Shown one piece after another: positions 1-7,821 of a stretch of DNA of 64,000 nt; positions within the stretch are counted from its first letter, which is position 1; every line of letters starts with the position of its first letter. Source of the DNA: Limimaricola sp964022235 (GTDB taxonomy: Bacteria; Pseudomonadota; Alphaproteobacteria; Rhodobacterales; Rhodobacteraceae); the NCBI RefSeq assembly GCF_964022235.1, contig NZ_CAXHZL010000001.1, positions 186,001 to 250,000 of the forward strand, in the 5' to 3' direction. The notes under the pieces were generated by a model. It saw only the letters and a program-made list of their open reading frames with translations. It made no database searches and was not told the origin of the DNA. The position numbers were made by a program, and so were the translations under genes.

Positions 1-13
1 GAAGCGGAAGTAA
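1..13 (+). CDS. rpsS: 30S ribosomal protein S19, last codons only (partial)
   Basis: The window opens with in-frame codons that read Lys-Arg-Lys-stop (bases 2-13), four bases before the rplV start. S19 proteins usually end in a Lys/Arg-rich tail, and rpsS directly precedes rplV in S10-type operons, so this is taken as the 3' end of rpsS. The assignment rests on position and three residues only. Confidence 0.45.
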
Positions 14-16
14 GCC

Positions 17-397
17 ATGAGCAAGGACAAGAATCCCCGCCGCGTCGCCGACAACGAGGCGATGGCCAAGACCCGGATGCTGCGCACCAGCCCGCAGAAG
101 CTCAACCTCGTTGCCGCGATGATCCGCGGCAAGAAGGTAGAGAAGGCCCTCACGGACCTGACCTTCTCGAAGAAGCGCATCGCCGCCGACGTCAAGAAGT
201 GCCTGCAGTCCGCGATCGCGAACGCCGAGAACAACCACAACCTCGATGTCGACGAACTCGTCGTCGCCGAAGCTTGGGTTGGCAAGAACCTGATCATGAA
301 GCGCGGTCGTCCGCGGGCTCGTGGCCGGTTCGGCAAGATCGTCAAGCCGTTCTCGGAACTCACCATCACGGTTCGTCAGGTCGAGGAGCAAGCCTAA
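17..397 (+). CDS. rplV: 50S ribosomal protein L22
   Basis: Ribosomal protein L22 (126 aa) binds 23S rRNA early in assembly, and its beta-hairpin lines the peptide exit tunnel. The sequence has the usual L22 core, including RTSPQKLNLVAAMIRGKKV near residue 23 and the C-terminal hairpin with MKRGRPRARGRFG around residues 93-105. Length fits alphaproteobacterial L22. A GGAAG ribosome site lies just upstream of the ATG. The stop codon overlaps the rpsC start by one base (TAATG), which indicates translational coupling within the S10 operon. Confidence 0.97.
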   Translation: MSKDKNPRRVADNEAMAKTRMLRTSPQKLNLVAAMIRGKKVEKALTDLTFSKKRIAADVKKCLQSAIANAENNHNLDVDELVVAEAWVGKNLIMKRGRPRARGRFGKIVKPFSELTITVRQVEEQA

Positions 398-1104
398 TGG
401 GTAACAAGGTCAATCCCGTCGGCATGCGGCTCCAGGTCAACCGGACCTGGGACAGCCGCTGGTACGCCGACACCAAGGACTATGGCGATCTTCTTCTCGA
501 AGACCTTAAGATCAAGGACTTCATCAAGACGGAAGCCAAGCAGGCCGGCATCAGCCGCGTGATCATCGAACGCCCGCACCGCAAGTGCCGGGTCACGATT
601 CACGCCGCGCGCCCGGGCGTCATCATCGGCAAGAAAGGCGCGGACATCGAGACGCTGCGCAAGAAGCTGGCGAACCTGACGAAGTCCGAGCTGCACCTCA
701 ATATCGTTGAGGTCCGCAAGCCCGAGCTCGACGCCGCTCTGGTGGGCGAGTCCATCGCCCAGCAGCTCGAGCGCCGGGTGTCGTTCCGTCGCGCGATGAA
801 GCGTGCGGTGCAGAACGCGATGCGCATGGGGGCCCTGGGCATCCGTGTGAACGTCGCCGGTCGTCTCGGCGGTGCCGAGATCGCGCGGACCGAATGGTAC
901 CGCGAGGGCCGGGTGCCGCTGCACACGCTGCGCGCCGACATCGACTATGCGCTGTCCGAAGCCGTGACCCCCTATGGCATCATCGGGATCAAGGTCTGGA
1001 TCTTCAAAGGCGAGATCATGGAACATGATCCGCAGGCGCGTGACCGTAAACAGGCCGAGCTGCAAGAGGGCCCCGTGCCCCGCGGCGCCGGCGGCCGCCG
1101 GTAA
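397..1104 (+). CDS. rpsC: 30S ribosomal protein S3
   Basis: Ribosomal protein S3 (235 aa) sits at the mRNA entry channel of the small subunit. It begins MGNKVNPVGMRL, the classic S3 start, continues with a KH-type RNA-binding region (GVIIGKKGADIETLRKKL near residues 71-88) and ends with the S3 C-terminal domain (EWYREGRVPLHTLRADIDY, then IIGIKVWIFKGE). The ATG overlaps the rplV stop by one base, and this start is preferred over an upstream in-frame one that would lie inside rplV. The Gly/Arg-rich tail is typical. rplP follows after 14 bases. Confidence 0.97.
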   Translation: MGNKVNPVGMRLQVNRTWDSRWYADTKDYGDLLLEDLKIKDFIKTEAKQAGISRVIIERPHRKCRVTIHAARPGVIIGKKGADIETLRKKLANLTKSELHLNIVEVRKPELDAALVGESIAQQLERRVSFRRAMKRAVQNAMRMGALGIRVNVAGRLGGAEIARTEWYREGRVPLHTLRADIDYALSEAVTPYGIIGIKVWIFKGEIMEHDPQARDRKQAELQEGPVPRGAGGRR

Positions 1105-1118
1105 GGGAGGGCTGAGAC

Positions 1119-1532
1119 ATGCTTCAACCGAAGCGCACTAAGTTCCGCAAGCAGCACAAAGGCCGCATCCATGGTGAGGCCAAGGGCGGCTTCAACCTGG
1201 ACTTCGGCTCCTTCGGCCTCAAGGCCGTCCAGCCCGAGCGCATCACGGCGCGTCAGATCGAGGCGGCTCGCCGCGCTCTGACCCGTCACATGAAGCGTCA
1301 GGGCCGGGTCTGGATCCGGATCTTCCCGGACACGCCCGTGACCTCCAAGCCCACCGAAGTCCGGATGGGTAAGGGTAAGGGTTCGGTCGATTTCTGGGCC
1401 GCCAAGGTCAAGCCGGGCCGCGTGATGTTCGAGATCGACGGCGTCAGCGAAAGCGTCGCACGTGAGGCCCTGCGCCTTGCCGCGATGAAGCTGCCGATCA
1501 AGACCCGCACCGTGGTCCGCGAGGACTGGTAA
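1119..1532 (+). CDS. rplP: 50S ribosomal protein L16
   Basis: Ribosomal protein L16 (137 aa) helps organise the A-site tRNA region of the large subunit. The start MLQPKRTKFRKQHKGRIHG, the GRVWIRIFPD segment and the VRMGKGKGSVDFWAAKVKPG segment are diagnostic. A GGGAGGG ribosome site lies about seven bases before the ATG. In most bacteria rplP is followed directly by rpmC, rpsQ and rplN. Here it is followed by a strong terminator and unrelated genes, so this transcription unit ends at rplP. Confidence 0.97.
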   Translation: MLQPKRTKFRKQHKGRIHGEAKGGFNLDFGSFGLKAVQPERITARQIEAARRALTRHMKRQGRVWIRIFPDTPVTSKPTEVRMGKGKGSVDFWAAKVKPGRVMFEIDGVSESVAREALRLAAMKLPIKTRTVVREDW

Positions 1533-1566
1533 GCGATCCAGGGCCCAAGGGCTCCGACAAGACAGC

Positions 1567-1602
1567 AAGGCCCCCGCCGAGAGATCGGCGGGGGCCTTTT
1601 CG
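1567..1602 (+). terminator. Rho-independent terminator after rplP
   Basis: A near-perfect hairpin, AAGGCCCCCGCCGA paired with CGGCGGGGGCCTT, is followed by TTTTCGTT. It lies about 35 bases past the rplP stop and closes the ribosomal operon fragment. The 60 bases between it and the end of the convergent RpiR gene hold nothing recognisable. Confidence 0.9.
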
Positions 1603-1664
1603 TTGATGGAGCGCTGCTGGATCTGTGCACCGGCCTCGAGCCGGTCCGGGGGTGGGGCGGTTTC

Positions 1665-2537
1665 TCAGGTGAACTTGCGAAACAGCTTGGTGCTGTCGAA
1701 CATCTCTTCGAGGCTCTCCATCCGGCTGCGCGTGGAGTCCCAGAGTTGCGCTTGAACCGCCGAGATCATGCTCTCGACCAGCAGCAAAGGCGTCGCAGCC
1801 GAATCCCAAGCAGATGGCACGACGATGCGGCTGCTGAAGCAGACATCCGACATCGTGTGAATGGGCGAGCGCCATTGATCGGTGAACAGAATAATCTTCG
1901 CACCGCGCTCCTTGGCGAGTTCGGCGAGCTTGAGCGTGTTGTTCTCATAGCGGCGCATGTCGAAGATCACGAAGACATCGCCGGCTTCGGCGTCCAGCAG
2001 GTAATGCGGCCAGGTATTCGAGGTCGATTGTATATGCGTCACGCCGGGGCGGATCACCTGCATGTGCAGGTAGAGGTATTCCGCCAGTGTGTGAGAGATG
2101 CGCCCGCCCACGATTTGCACCGCGCGCGACGTATCAGCGATGAGCGCGCAAGCCGCGTCAAAGGCCTCCGGGTCGATCTGGGCCAGTGAATGGCGGATGT
2201 TGTCGATCACCGCGTCGGTAAAGCGGTTTAGGATATGCGCCGACGGCGCGCCCTCGGCCCATGTGTCGTGCTTGGCGATCGGGTTCTTGGCCTTGGCGCG
2301 CAACTCCTCGCGCAGTTCGGCCTGAAACTCGGGGTAGCTGCCAAAGCCCAGTTTCTGAACCATGCGCAGCACCGTCGGTCCGGACACCTCGGCGTCCTTG
2401 GCGAGTGCCGACAGCGGCCCGAGGCCACTGGCCGGGTAGTTTTCGAGGATCGCATAGGCCAGTTGCCGTTCGGCCCGCGTCAGGGCGTCGAGCTGTTTCT
2501 GGATACGATCCGCGATCGTCAGATCCTCGATTGCCAT
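1665..2537 (-). CDS. MurR/RpiR-family transcriptional regulator
   Basis: A 290-residue regulator with the two-domain RpiR layout. The N-terminal winged helix-turn-helix (residues ~1-75, with LTRAERQLAYAIL and DAEVSGPTVLRMVQKLGF) binds DNA. The C-terminal SIS domain (residues ~115-260, with QIVGGRISHTLAEYL and GDVFVIFDMRRYENNT) normally senses a phosphosugar or related metabolite. The start at MAIEDLTIADRI is preferred because it is the usual family N-terminus and has GAGG upstream; a start nine codons earlier is possible. It is divergent from the TRAP/glutamylation operon, with an inverted repeat between them, so it is the likely local regulator. The ligand is unknown. Confidence 0.93.
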   Translation of the reverse strand: MAIEDLTIADRIQKQLDALTRAERQLAYAILENYPASGLGPLSALAKDAEVSGPTVLRMVQKLGFGSYPEFQAELREELRAKAKNPIAKHDTWAEGAPSAHILNRFTDAVIDNIRHSLAQIDPEAFDAACALIADTSRAVQIVGGRISHTLAEYLYLHMQVIRPGVTHIQSTSNTWPHYLLDAEAGDVFVIFDMRRYENNTLKLAELAKERGAKIILFTDQWRSPIHTMSDVCFSSRIVVPSAWDSAATPLLLVESMISAVQAQLWDSTRSRMESLEEMFDSTKLFRKFT

Positions 2538-2581
2538 GCCACTGCCTCGATCATTGGCTTTCATTACAGCTCTACCCTGAG

Positions 2582-2597
2582 TGTACCAAAAGTTACA
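2582..2597. promoter_or_regulatory. Candidate RpiR operator in the divergent promoter region
   Basis: An inverted repeat, TGTACC-AAAA-GTTACA, with 5 of 6 bases symmetric in each arm, lies between the RpiR gene and the amidohydrolase gene. A perfect TTGACA -35 box begins at 2606, eight bases downstream, with a weak -10 (AATGTT) 18 bases further. The operator call is inference from symmetry and position. Confidence 0.45.
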
Positions 2598-2659
2598 GAA
2601 ATTTGTTGACACATGCCGAGGGCAGCCCGAATGTTGGGAGGAACGGGGAGCGGACGTCC

Positions 2660-3418
2660 ATGAGCCAGTCACCGCAACTACATGAAATCTCGCAGGTTAT
2701 CCGCCCCGATGCAGGATCGGAACTGGTGCTCGTCTGTGAGCATGCCTCGCCCTATATCCCTGCATCTCTCAACGGGCTCGGCCTCGCCGAGGCGGACCTC
2801 TTGAGCCATGCGGCGTGGGATCCGGGGGCCTTCGCCGTTGCACGGCGGATGTCCCGGAGCCTCGATGCGGTGCTGGTGGCCAGCGGCGTCTCGCGGCTTG
2901 TCTATGATTGCAACCGCCCGCCCGTGGCGCCCGACGCCATGCCGACCCAGAGCGAACGCATCCGCGTGCCGGGAAACGCAGGCCTCGATGCTCAGGCCCG
3001 CGCCGATCGTGTGCGCAGCTATTACGAGCCGTTCCGGGCCGATCTGGCGCGCATGCTCACCACGCGTCGCGCGCCGGTCATCGTGACGCTGCACAGCTTT
3101 ACCCCGGTTTTCGACGGGGTTCGGCGTGAAGTCGAGATCGGCGTGCTACACGACAGCGACGCGCGGCTCGCCGACGCGATGCTCGGGGTGGCGGCGGTGC
3201 AGGGCAGATGGAACGTGCAACGCAACGCGCCCTACGGGCCACAGGACGGCGTGACCCATACCCTCAAGGAGCACGCGCTCCCCGGCGGGCATTTGAACGT
3301 GATGATCGAGATCCGCAACGATCTCATCGAGAGCGATGATCAACAGGCGTCCATGGCCGAGGTGCTGTCGGACTGGTTGCGCAGGGCCCTGTCCGAAATG
3401 CGGGGCGGGACGGCATGA
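2660..3418 (+). CDS. N-formylglutamate amidohydrolase-family hydrolase
   Basis: A 252-residue hydrolase of the N-formylglutamate amidohydrolase (HutG-like) family, metal-dependent enzymes that release glutamate from N-acyl glutamate. Family motifs seen: LVCEHAS near residue 26, SRLVYDCNRPP near 79, VTLHSFTP near 141, a GVLHD segment and MIEIRNDLI near the C-terminus. The start was chosen for the GGGGAG ribosome site at 2645-2650 and because it leaves a clear divergent promoter region. No hut genes are nearby. It leads a TRAP/ligase/dehydrogenase operon, so it probably hydrolyses a glutamyl intermediate made there rather than formylglutamate from histidine. It overlaps the next gene by four bases (ATGA). 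Confidence 0.88.
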   Translation: MSQSPQLHEISQVIRPDAGSELVLVCEHASPYIPASLNGLGLAEADLLSHAAWDPGAFAVARRMSRSLDAVLVASGVSRLVYDCNRPPVAPDAMPTQSERIRVPGNAGLDAQARADRVRSYYEPFRADLARMLTTRRAPVIVTLHSFTPVFDGVRREVEIGVLHDSDARLADAMLGVAAVQGRWNVQRNAPYGPQDGVTHTLKEHALPGGHLNVMIEIRNDLIESDDQQASMAEVLSDWLRRALSEMRGGTA

Positions 3419-3984
3419 CCGGGCTGATGCGCGGCTATATCCGGGGCATCGACGCGGTGAACCACCGGCTCGGGCGTATCGTGATGTACGGGATCTTCGT
3501 GCTGATGGCGGTGCTGCTGTGGTCGTCCATCAGCAAGACCTTCTTCCTGCCATCGCTCTGGACGCTGGAAATGGCGCAGTTCGTGATGGTCGCCTATTAT
3601 ATCCTCGGCGGGCCCTATTCGATCCAGCTTGGCTCGAACGTACGGATGGACCTGCTCTATGGCGAATGGTCGTTGCGCAGGAAGGCCTGGGCCGATCTGA
3701 TCACCGTGCTGTTCCTGATCTTCTACCTTGGGGTTCTGCTTTACGGTGCCATCGGTTCGACCGCCTATTCGCTGGGCTACTGGGGCAGCGAGCCATTGTC
3801 GTTCTTTGCCGGGCTGGTGACCGGCAGCGAAGAGGTCGGCCGCATGGAAACCTCGCCCACGGCGTGGCGGCCGCCGCTCTGGCCGATCAAGGCGATCATG
3901 GTGATCGGCATCTTCCTGATGCTGCTGCAATGCGTATCCGAGCTGCTGAAAGACGTGCTGCGGCTCAAGGGCGAGGCGATCTGA
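3415..3984 (+). CDS. TRAP transporter small permease (DctQ type)
   Basis: A 189-residue inner-membrane protein with four predicted hydrophobic segments (about residues 20-40, 58-75, 90-112, 158-178), the DctQ pattern. It pairs with the large permease to make a sodium- or proton-driven TRAP importer. A long loop before the last helix (GSEEVGRMETSPTAWRPP) resembles DctQ proteins where WRPPLWPIK precedes the final helix. It starts inside the end of the amidohydrolase gene (ATGA), and its stop overlaps the large permease start by one base. Substrate specificity comes from the binding protein two genes on. Confidence 0.93.
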   Translation: MTGLMRGYIRGIDAVNHRLGRIVMYGIFVLMAVLLWSSISKTFFLPSLWTLEMAQFVMVAYYILGGPYSIQLGSNVRMDLLYGEWSLRRKAWADLITVLFLIFYLGVLLYGAIGSTAYSLGYWGSEPLSFFAGLVTGSEEVGRMETSPTAWRPPLWPIKAIMVIGIFLMLLQCVSELLKDVLRLKGEAI

Positions 3985-5309
3985 TGTCCTACGAGGTGAT
4001 CGCGACGCTGATGTTCGCGACGATGATGCTGATGCTTCTCACCGGGCAGCGGGTGTTCGGCGCCATCGGCTTCGTCGCGGTGATCGCGGCGCTGTTTCTC
4101 TGGGGCGACCGGGGCGGCTACGACCTTGGCTTCTCGGCGGCGATGAAGCTGATGAAGTGGTATCCGCTTCTGACGCTGCCGATGTTCATCTTCATGGGCT
4201 ACGTGCTGAGCGAAAGCCGCATCGCCGACGATCTCTACAAGATGTTCCACGTCTGGATGGGCGGGCTGCGTGGTGGTCTCGCGGTCGGCACGATCGGGCT
4301 GATGGTGCTGATCTCGGCGATGAACGGGCTGTCGGTGGCGGGGATGGCGATCGGCTCGACCATCGCGCTGCCCGAGCTTCTCAAACGCGGCTACGACAAA
4401 CGCATGGTGACGGGGGTGATCCAGGCCGGATCATCCTTGGGCATCCTCGTGCCGCCATCGGTGGTGCTGGTTCTCTACGCGATGATCGCGCGCCAGCCGG
4501 TCGGGCAGCTGTGGCTCGCGGGCGTGGTGCCGGGGCTGATGATGGCAGCGATGTTCATCGCCTACATCACGATCCGCTGCTGGAAGAACCCGATCCTCGG
4601 TCCCGTACTCGACGCCGCTGAGCGCGACATTCCGCGCGCCGAGAAGCTGCGCCTGCTGCGCGCGGGCGTCCTGCCGCTGGTGATCTTCGCCGCGATGATG
4701 GTGCCCTTCGTAAACGGTTGGACCTCGCTCGTCGAAAGCTCGGCCATCGGCGCGCTGGCGGCGTTCCTCGCGGCGGTGCTTAAGGGGCGGATGACGCGCG
4801 AGGTGTTCGAGAACTCGGTGCGCAACACGCTCGGGATCACCTGCATGTTCATGTGGATCATCCTCGCGGCGCTGGCCTTCGGCGCGGTGTTCGACGGGCT
4901 GGGCGCGGTCAAGGCGATCGAAGGGCTGTTCACCGAGCGGCTGAACCTCAGCCCCTGGATGATCCTGATCCTGATGCAGCTGAGCTTCATCCTGATGGGG
5001 ACGTTTCTCGACGACACGGCGATGCTGGTCATCGTGGCGCCGCTCTACGTGCCGCTGGTGGGGGCGCTGGGGTTCGACCTGATCTGGTACGGGATCCTTT
5101 ACACGATCACGACGCAGATCGCCTATATGACCCCGCCTTTTGGCTACAACCTGTTCCTGATGCGGGCCATGGCCCCGCCGGAAATCGGGCTGCGCGACAT
5201 CTATGCGTCGATCACGCCCTTTGTCATGGTGATGGTGTTGGCGCTGGTCCTCGTCATGCTGGTGCCCGGCATCGCGACCTGGCTGCCCGACTACGTCTAC
5301 GCCGATTGA
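3984..5309 (+). CDS. TRAP transporter large permease (DctM type)
   Basis: A 441-residue inner-membrane permease with about twelve hydrophobic segments, the usual DctM size. Family features include an early TGQRVFGAIGF segment, GLSVAGMAIGSTIALPELLKRGYDK near residue 115 and the conserved GSSLGILVPPSVVLVLYAMI near 148, which corresponds to the DctM substrate/ion site region. The C-terminal half has MGTFLDDTAMLVIVAPLYVPL. The start at 3984 overlaps the small-permease stop (TGATG), so the two permease genes are translationally coupled. It transports the ligand delivered by the periplasmic protein encoded next. Confidence 0.95.
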   Translation: MSYEVIATLMFATMMLMLLTGQRVFGAIGFVAVIAALFLWGDRGGYDLGFSAAMKLMKWYPLLTLPMFIFMGYVLSESRIADDLYKMFHVWMGGLRGGLAVGTIGLMVLISAMNGLSVAGMAIGSTIALPELLKRGYDKRMVTGVIQAGSSLGILVPPSVVLVLYAMIARQPVGQLWLAGVVPGLMMAAMFIAYITIRCWKNPILGPVLDAAERDIPRAEKLRLLRAGVLPLVIFAAMMVPFVNGWTSLVESSAIGALAAFLAAVLKGRMTREVFENSVRNTLGITCMFMWIILAALAFGAVFDGLGAVKAIEGLFTERLNLSPWMILILMQLSFILMGTFLDDTAMLVIVAPLYVPLVGALGFDLIWYGILYTITTQIAYMTPPFGYNLFLMRAMAPPEIGLRDIYASITPFVMVMVLALVLVMLVPGIATWLPDYVYAD

Positions 5310-5359
5310 ATAAAAGAGCCGCAAAGCCGGCCGTCCAATCAACAGCAAGGAGAGACGAG

Positions 5360-6397
5360 ATGACCACGAGACGCGGATTCATCCGAGGGGCGGCCGTGCT
5401 GCCCGCCGCCGGTCTGGCCACACCCGCGCTGGCACAGTCCAAGATCACATGGCGCTTGCAGACCTATGCCGGGGCCGCGCTGGCCGAGCATGTCGTCAAG
5501 CCCGCGATCGACAGCTTCAACAAGATCGCCGGCGACGAGATGCAGATCGAGCTCTACTTCGCCGACCAGCTGGTGCCTACGGGCGAGCTGTTCCAAGCGA
5601 TGCAGCGCGGCACCATCGACGCGGTGCAGTCGGACGACGATTCCATGGCCTCGCCCACCGACGTCACGGTCTTCGGCGGCTACTTTCCCTTCGCCTCGCG
5701 CTACAGCCTCGACGTGCCGGTGCTGTTCAACCAGTACGGTCTCAACGAGATCTGGGACGAGGAGTATTCCAGGCTAGGCGTAAAGCACATCAGCGCCGGG
5801 GCGTGGGATCCGTGCCACTTCGCTACCAAGGACCCGATCCGCAGTCTCAAGGACCTCGAAGGCAAGCGCGTCTTTACCTTCCCAACCGCCGGGCGGTTCC
5901 TGAGCCAGTTCGGCGTGGTGCCGGTGAACCTGCCGTGGGAGGACATCGAGGTCGCGGTGCAGACCGGCGAACTCGACGGCATCGCCTGGTCGGGCATCAC
6001 CGAGGATTACACCGTCGGCTGGGCCGACGTGACCAACTACTTCCTGACCAACAACATCTCGGGCGCTTGGGCGGGATCGTTCTTTGCCAACATGGAGCGT
6101 TGGGAGGAGCTGCCGCCGCATCTGCAGGAGCTGCTGCGCGTCTGCATGGATCAGTCCCACTACTACCGGCAGTGGTGGTACTGGGGCGGCGAGGCGAGCC
6201 TGCGCGTCAACGGCGAGAAGATGGAGCTGACCACTATCCCCGACGAGGAATGGCAGACCGTCGAGGACGCGGCGCTCAAATTCTGGGACGAGATCGCGGC
6301 CGAAAGCCCGACCAAGGCCAAGGTCGTGGAGATCCTCAAGAAGTACAACGCCGACATGGTGAAGGCCGGACGGCCCTACCGCTACGGTCAGGCCTGA
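5360..6397 (+). CDS. TRAP transporter substrate-binding protein (DctP/TakP-like)
   Basis: A 345-residue periplasmic solute-binding protein. The N-terminus has a twin-arginine motif (TRRGFIRGA), a hydrophobic stretch and an ALA-Q cleavage site near residue 27, suggesting Tat export. The fold follows TRAP binding proteins: WRLQTYAG, then MQRGTIDAVQSDDDSM, LEGKRVFTFPTAGRFLSQFG near residue 168 with the usual carboxylate-binding Arg, and the aromatic HYYRQWWYWGGE segment found in TakP-type proteins. A strong AAGGAGAG site precedes the ATG. The conserved Arg suggests that the ligand carries a carboxylate. If so, the cargo may be a carboxylated or already acylated amine rather than a plain amino alcohol. 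Confidence 0.93.
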   Translation: MTTRRGFIRGAAVLPAAGLATPALAQSKITWRLQTYAGAALAEHVVKPAIDSFNKIAGDEMQIELYFADQLVPTGELFQAMQRGTIDAVQSDDDSMASPTDVTVFGGYFPFASRYSLDVPVLFNQYGLNEIWDEEYSRLGVKHISAGAWDPCHFATKDPIRSLKDLEGKRVFTFPTAGRFLSQFGVVPVNLPWEDIEVAVQTGELDGIAWSGITEDYTVGWADVTNYFLTNNISGAWAGSFFANMERWEELPPHLQELLRVCMDQSHYYRQWWYWGGEASLRVNGEKMELTTIPDEEWQTVEDAALKFWDEIAAESPTKAKVVEILKKYNADMVKAGRPYRYGQA

Positions 6398-6404
6398 TCC
6401 CCTT

Positions 6405-6431
6405 GCGGGGGCGGCCACGGCGCGCCCCCGC
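6405..6431 (+). promoter_or_regulatory. Intercistronic hairpin between TRAP binding protein and ligase genes
   Basis: A perfect 9-bp stem (GCGGGGGCG with CGCCCCCGC) and 9-base loop lies directly after the binding-protein stop. It has no T-run. Such hairpins commonly protect the 3' end of binding-protein mRNA and raise its level over downstream genes. That role is inferred. Confidence 0.55.
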
Positions 6432-6441
6432 GGCTCATGAA

Positions 6442-7818
6442 ATGGATACCAAGATGCCCGGCACGCTAACTTTCGAGGTTCTCAAGAGACAGGTCGCGGA
6501 TGGCGCGATCGACACCGTTCTGGCCTGCCTTGTCGACATGCAGGGCCGGTTGATGGGCAAGAGGTTCCACGCGGCCAACTTCGTCGAGACCTCGTTTGAG
6601 GAAACGCATTGCTGCAACTACCTGCTGGCCACCGACCTCGAGATGTCGACCTCCGAAGGCTTTGCCGCGACCAACTGGCGCGAGGGCTATGGCGACTATG
6701 TGATGAAGCCGGACCTCTCGACGATCCGCCCGGTGCCATGGCTCGAAGGCACGGCGATGGTGCTGTGCGACGTGCTCGACCACCACACGCATCAGCCCGT
6801 GCCGCATTCGCCGCGCGCCATCCTCAAGGCGCAGATCGACCGGCTGTCGGCGCTGGGCTTCGAGGCGATGATGGCAACCGAGCTGGAGTTCTTTCTCTTC
6901 GCCAGAAGCTTTGCCGAGATCGAGAAGAGCGGGTTCCGCGATCTGGAGCCGATCGGCGGCTACAACGAGGATTACCACATCTTTCAGACCACCAAGGACG
7001 AAGGCGTGCTGCGGCCGATCCGCAACCACCTTTTTGCCGCCGGTCTGCCGATCGAGAACACCAAGGGCGAGGCCGAAGCCGGGCAGCAGGAGCTCAACAT
7101 CCGCTATGCCGCGGCTCTCGACTGCGCCGATCACCACACCATCGCCAAGCACGCGATCAAGGAGATCGCTTGGCAGCAGGGGCATGCCGCGAGCTTTCTG
7201 GCCAAGTGGCACCCGGGCCGGACCGGCAGCTCGTCGCATGTGCACCAATCGCTGTGGCGGGGCGGCGAAGCGGCCTTCGTGGATGCTTCGGACGAGTTGG
7301 GCATGTCGAAGCTGATGAAGCACTACGTCGCGGGGCTGATCGCCTATGCGCCGGACTACACCTATTTCCTCGCCCCCAACGTCAACAGCTACAAACGTTT
7401 CGCCAAGGGGACCTTCGCCCCAACCAAGACGGTCTGGTCGGTCGACAACCGCACCGCCGGGTTCCGGCTCTGCGGGGCGGGGACCAAGGGCGTGCGGATC
7501 GAGTGCCGCATCGGCGGCTCGGACCTGAACCCTTATCTCGCGCAAGCGGCGATGCTGGCGGCGGGCATCCGCGGTATAGAGGACAAGCTGGAGCTGGCCC
7601 CGCCGACGCGCGGCGACGTCTATGAGGACGCGAGCGCGGGCGATATTCCGCAAAGCTTGCGACGCGCGGTCGAGAACCTGCACGGCTCGGCCTTCCTGCG
7701 CGAGGTCATGGGCGACGCGGTGGTGGACCATTACGCCCGCGCGGGCGAGTGGGAGCTGGAACAATTCGACCGGGTGGTGACCGACTGGGAAATCGCCCGC
7801 GGCTTTGAAAGGGCCTGA
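6442..7818 (+). CDS. Glutamine synthetase-family ligase, probable gamma-glutamyl-amine synthetase
   Basis: A 458-residue enzyme of the glutamine synthetase superfamily, of the PuuA/GlnA3-4/IpuC sort that attaches glutamate through its gamma-carboxyl to an amine using ATP. Seen: N-terminal CLVDMQGRLMGKRF (residue ~32), metal-binding ELEFFLF (~146), the AEAGQQELNIRY segment (~212), SSHVHQSL (~262), NSYKRF (~315) and RIECRIGGSDLNPYL (~353), all expected active-site elements. The class I adenylylation Tyr region is not evident. It is flanked by a transporter and two dehydrogenases, which argues for catabolism rather than ammonia assimilation. No good ribosome site is visible; MPGTL at 6454 is an alternative start. 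Confidence 0.9.
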   Translation: MDTKMPGTLTFEVLKRQVADGAIDTVLACLVDMQGRLMGKRFHAANFVETSFEETHCCNYLLATDLEMSTSEGFAATNWREGYGDYVMKPDLSTIRPVPWLEGTAMVLCDVLDHHTHQPVPHSPRAILKAQIDRLSALGFEAMMATELEFFLFARSFAEIEKSGFRDLEPIGGYNEDYHIFQTTKDEGVLRPIRNHLFAAGLPIENTKGEAEAGQQELNIRYAAALDCADHHTIAKHAIKEIAWQQGHAASFLAKWHPGRTGSSSHVHQSLWRGGEAAFVDASDELGMSKLMKHYVAGLIAYAPDYTYFLAPNVNSYKRFAKGTFAPTKTVWSVDNRTAGFRLCGAGTKGVRIECRIGGSDLNPYLAQAAMLAAGIRGIEDKLELAPPTRGDVYEDASAGDIPQSLRRAVENLHGSAFLREVMGDAVVDHYARAGEWELEQFDRVVTDWEIARGFERA

Positions 7819-7821
7819 CCG

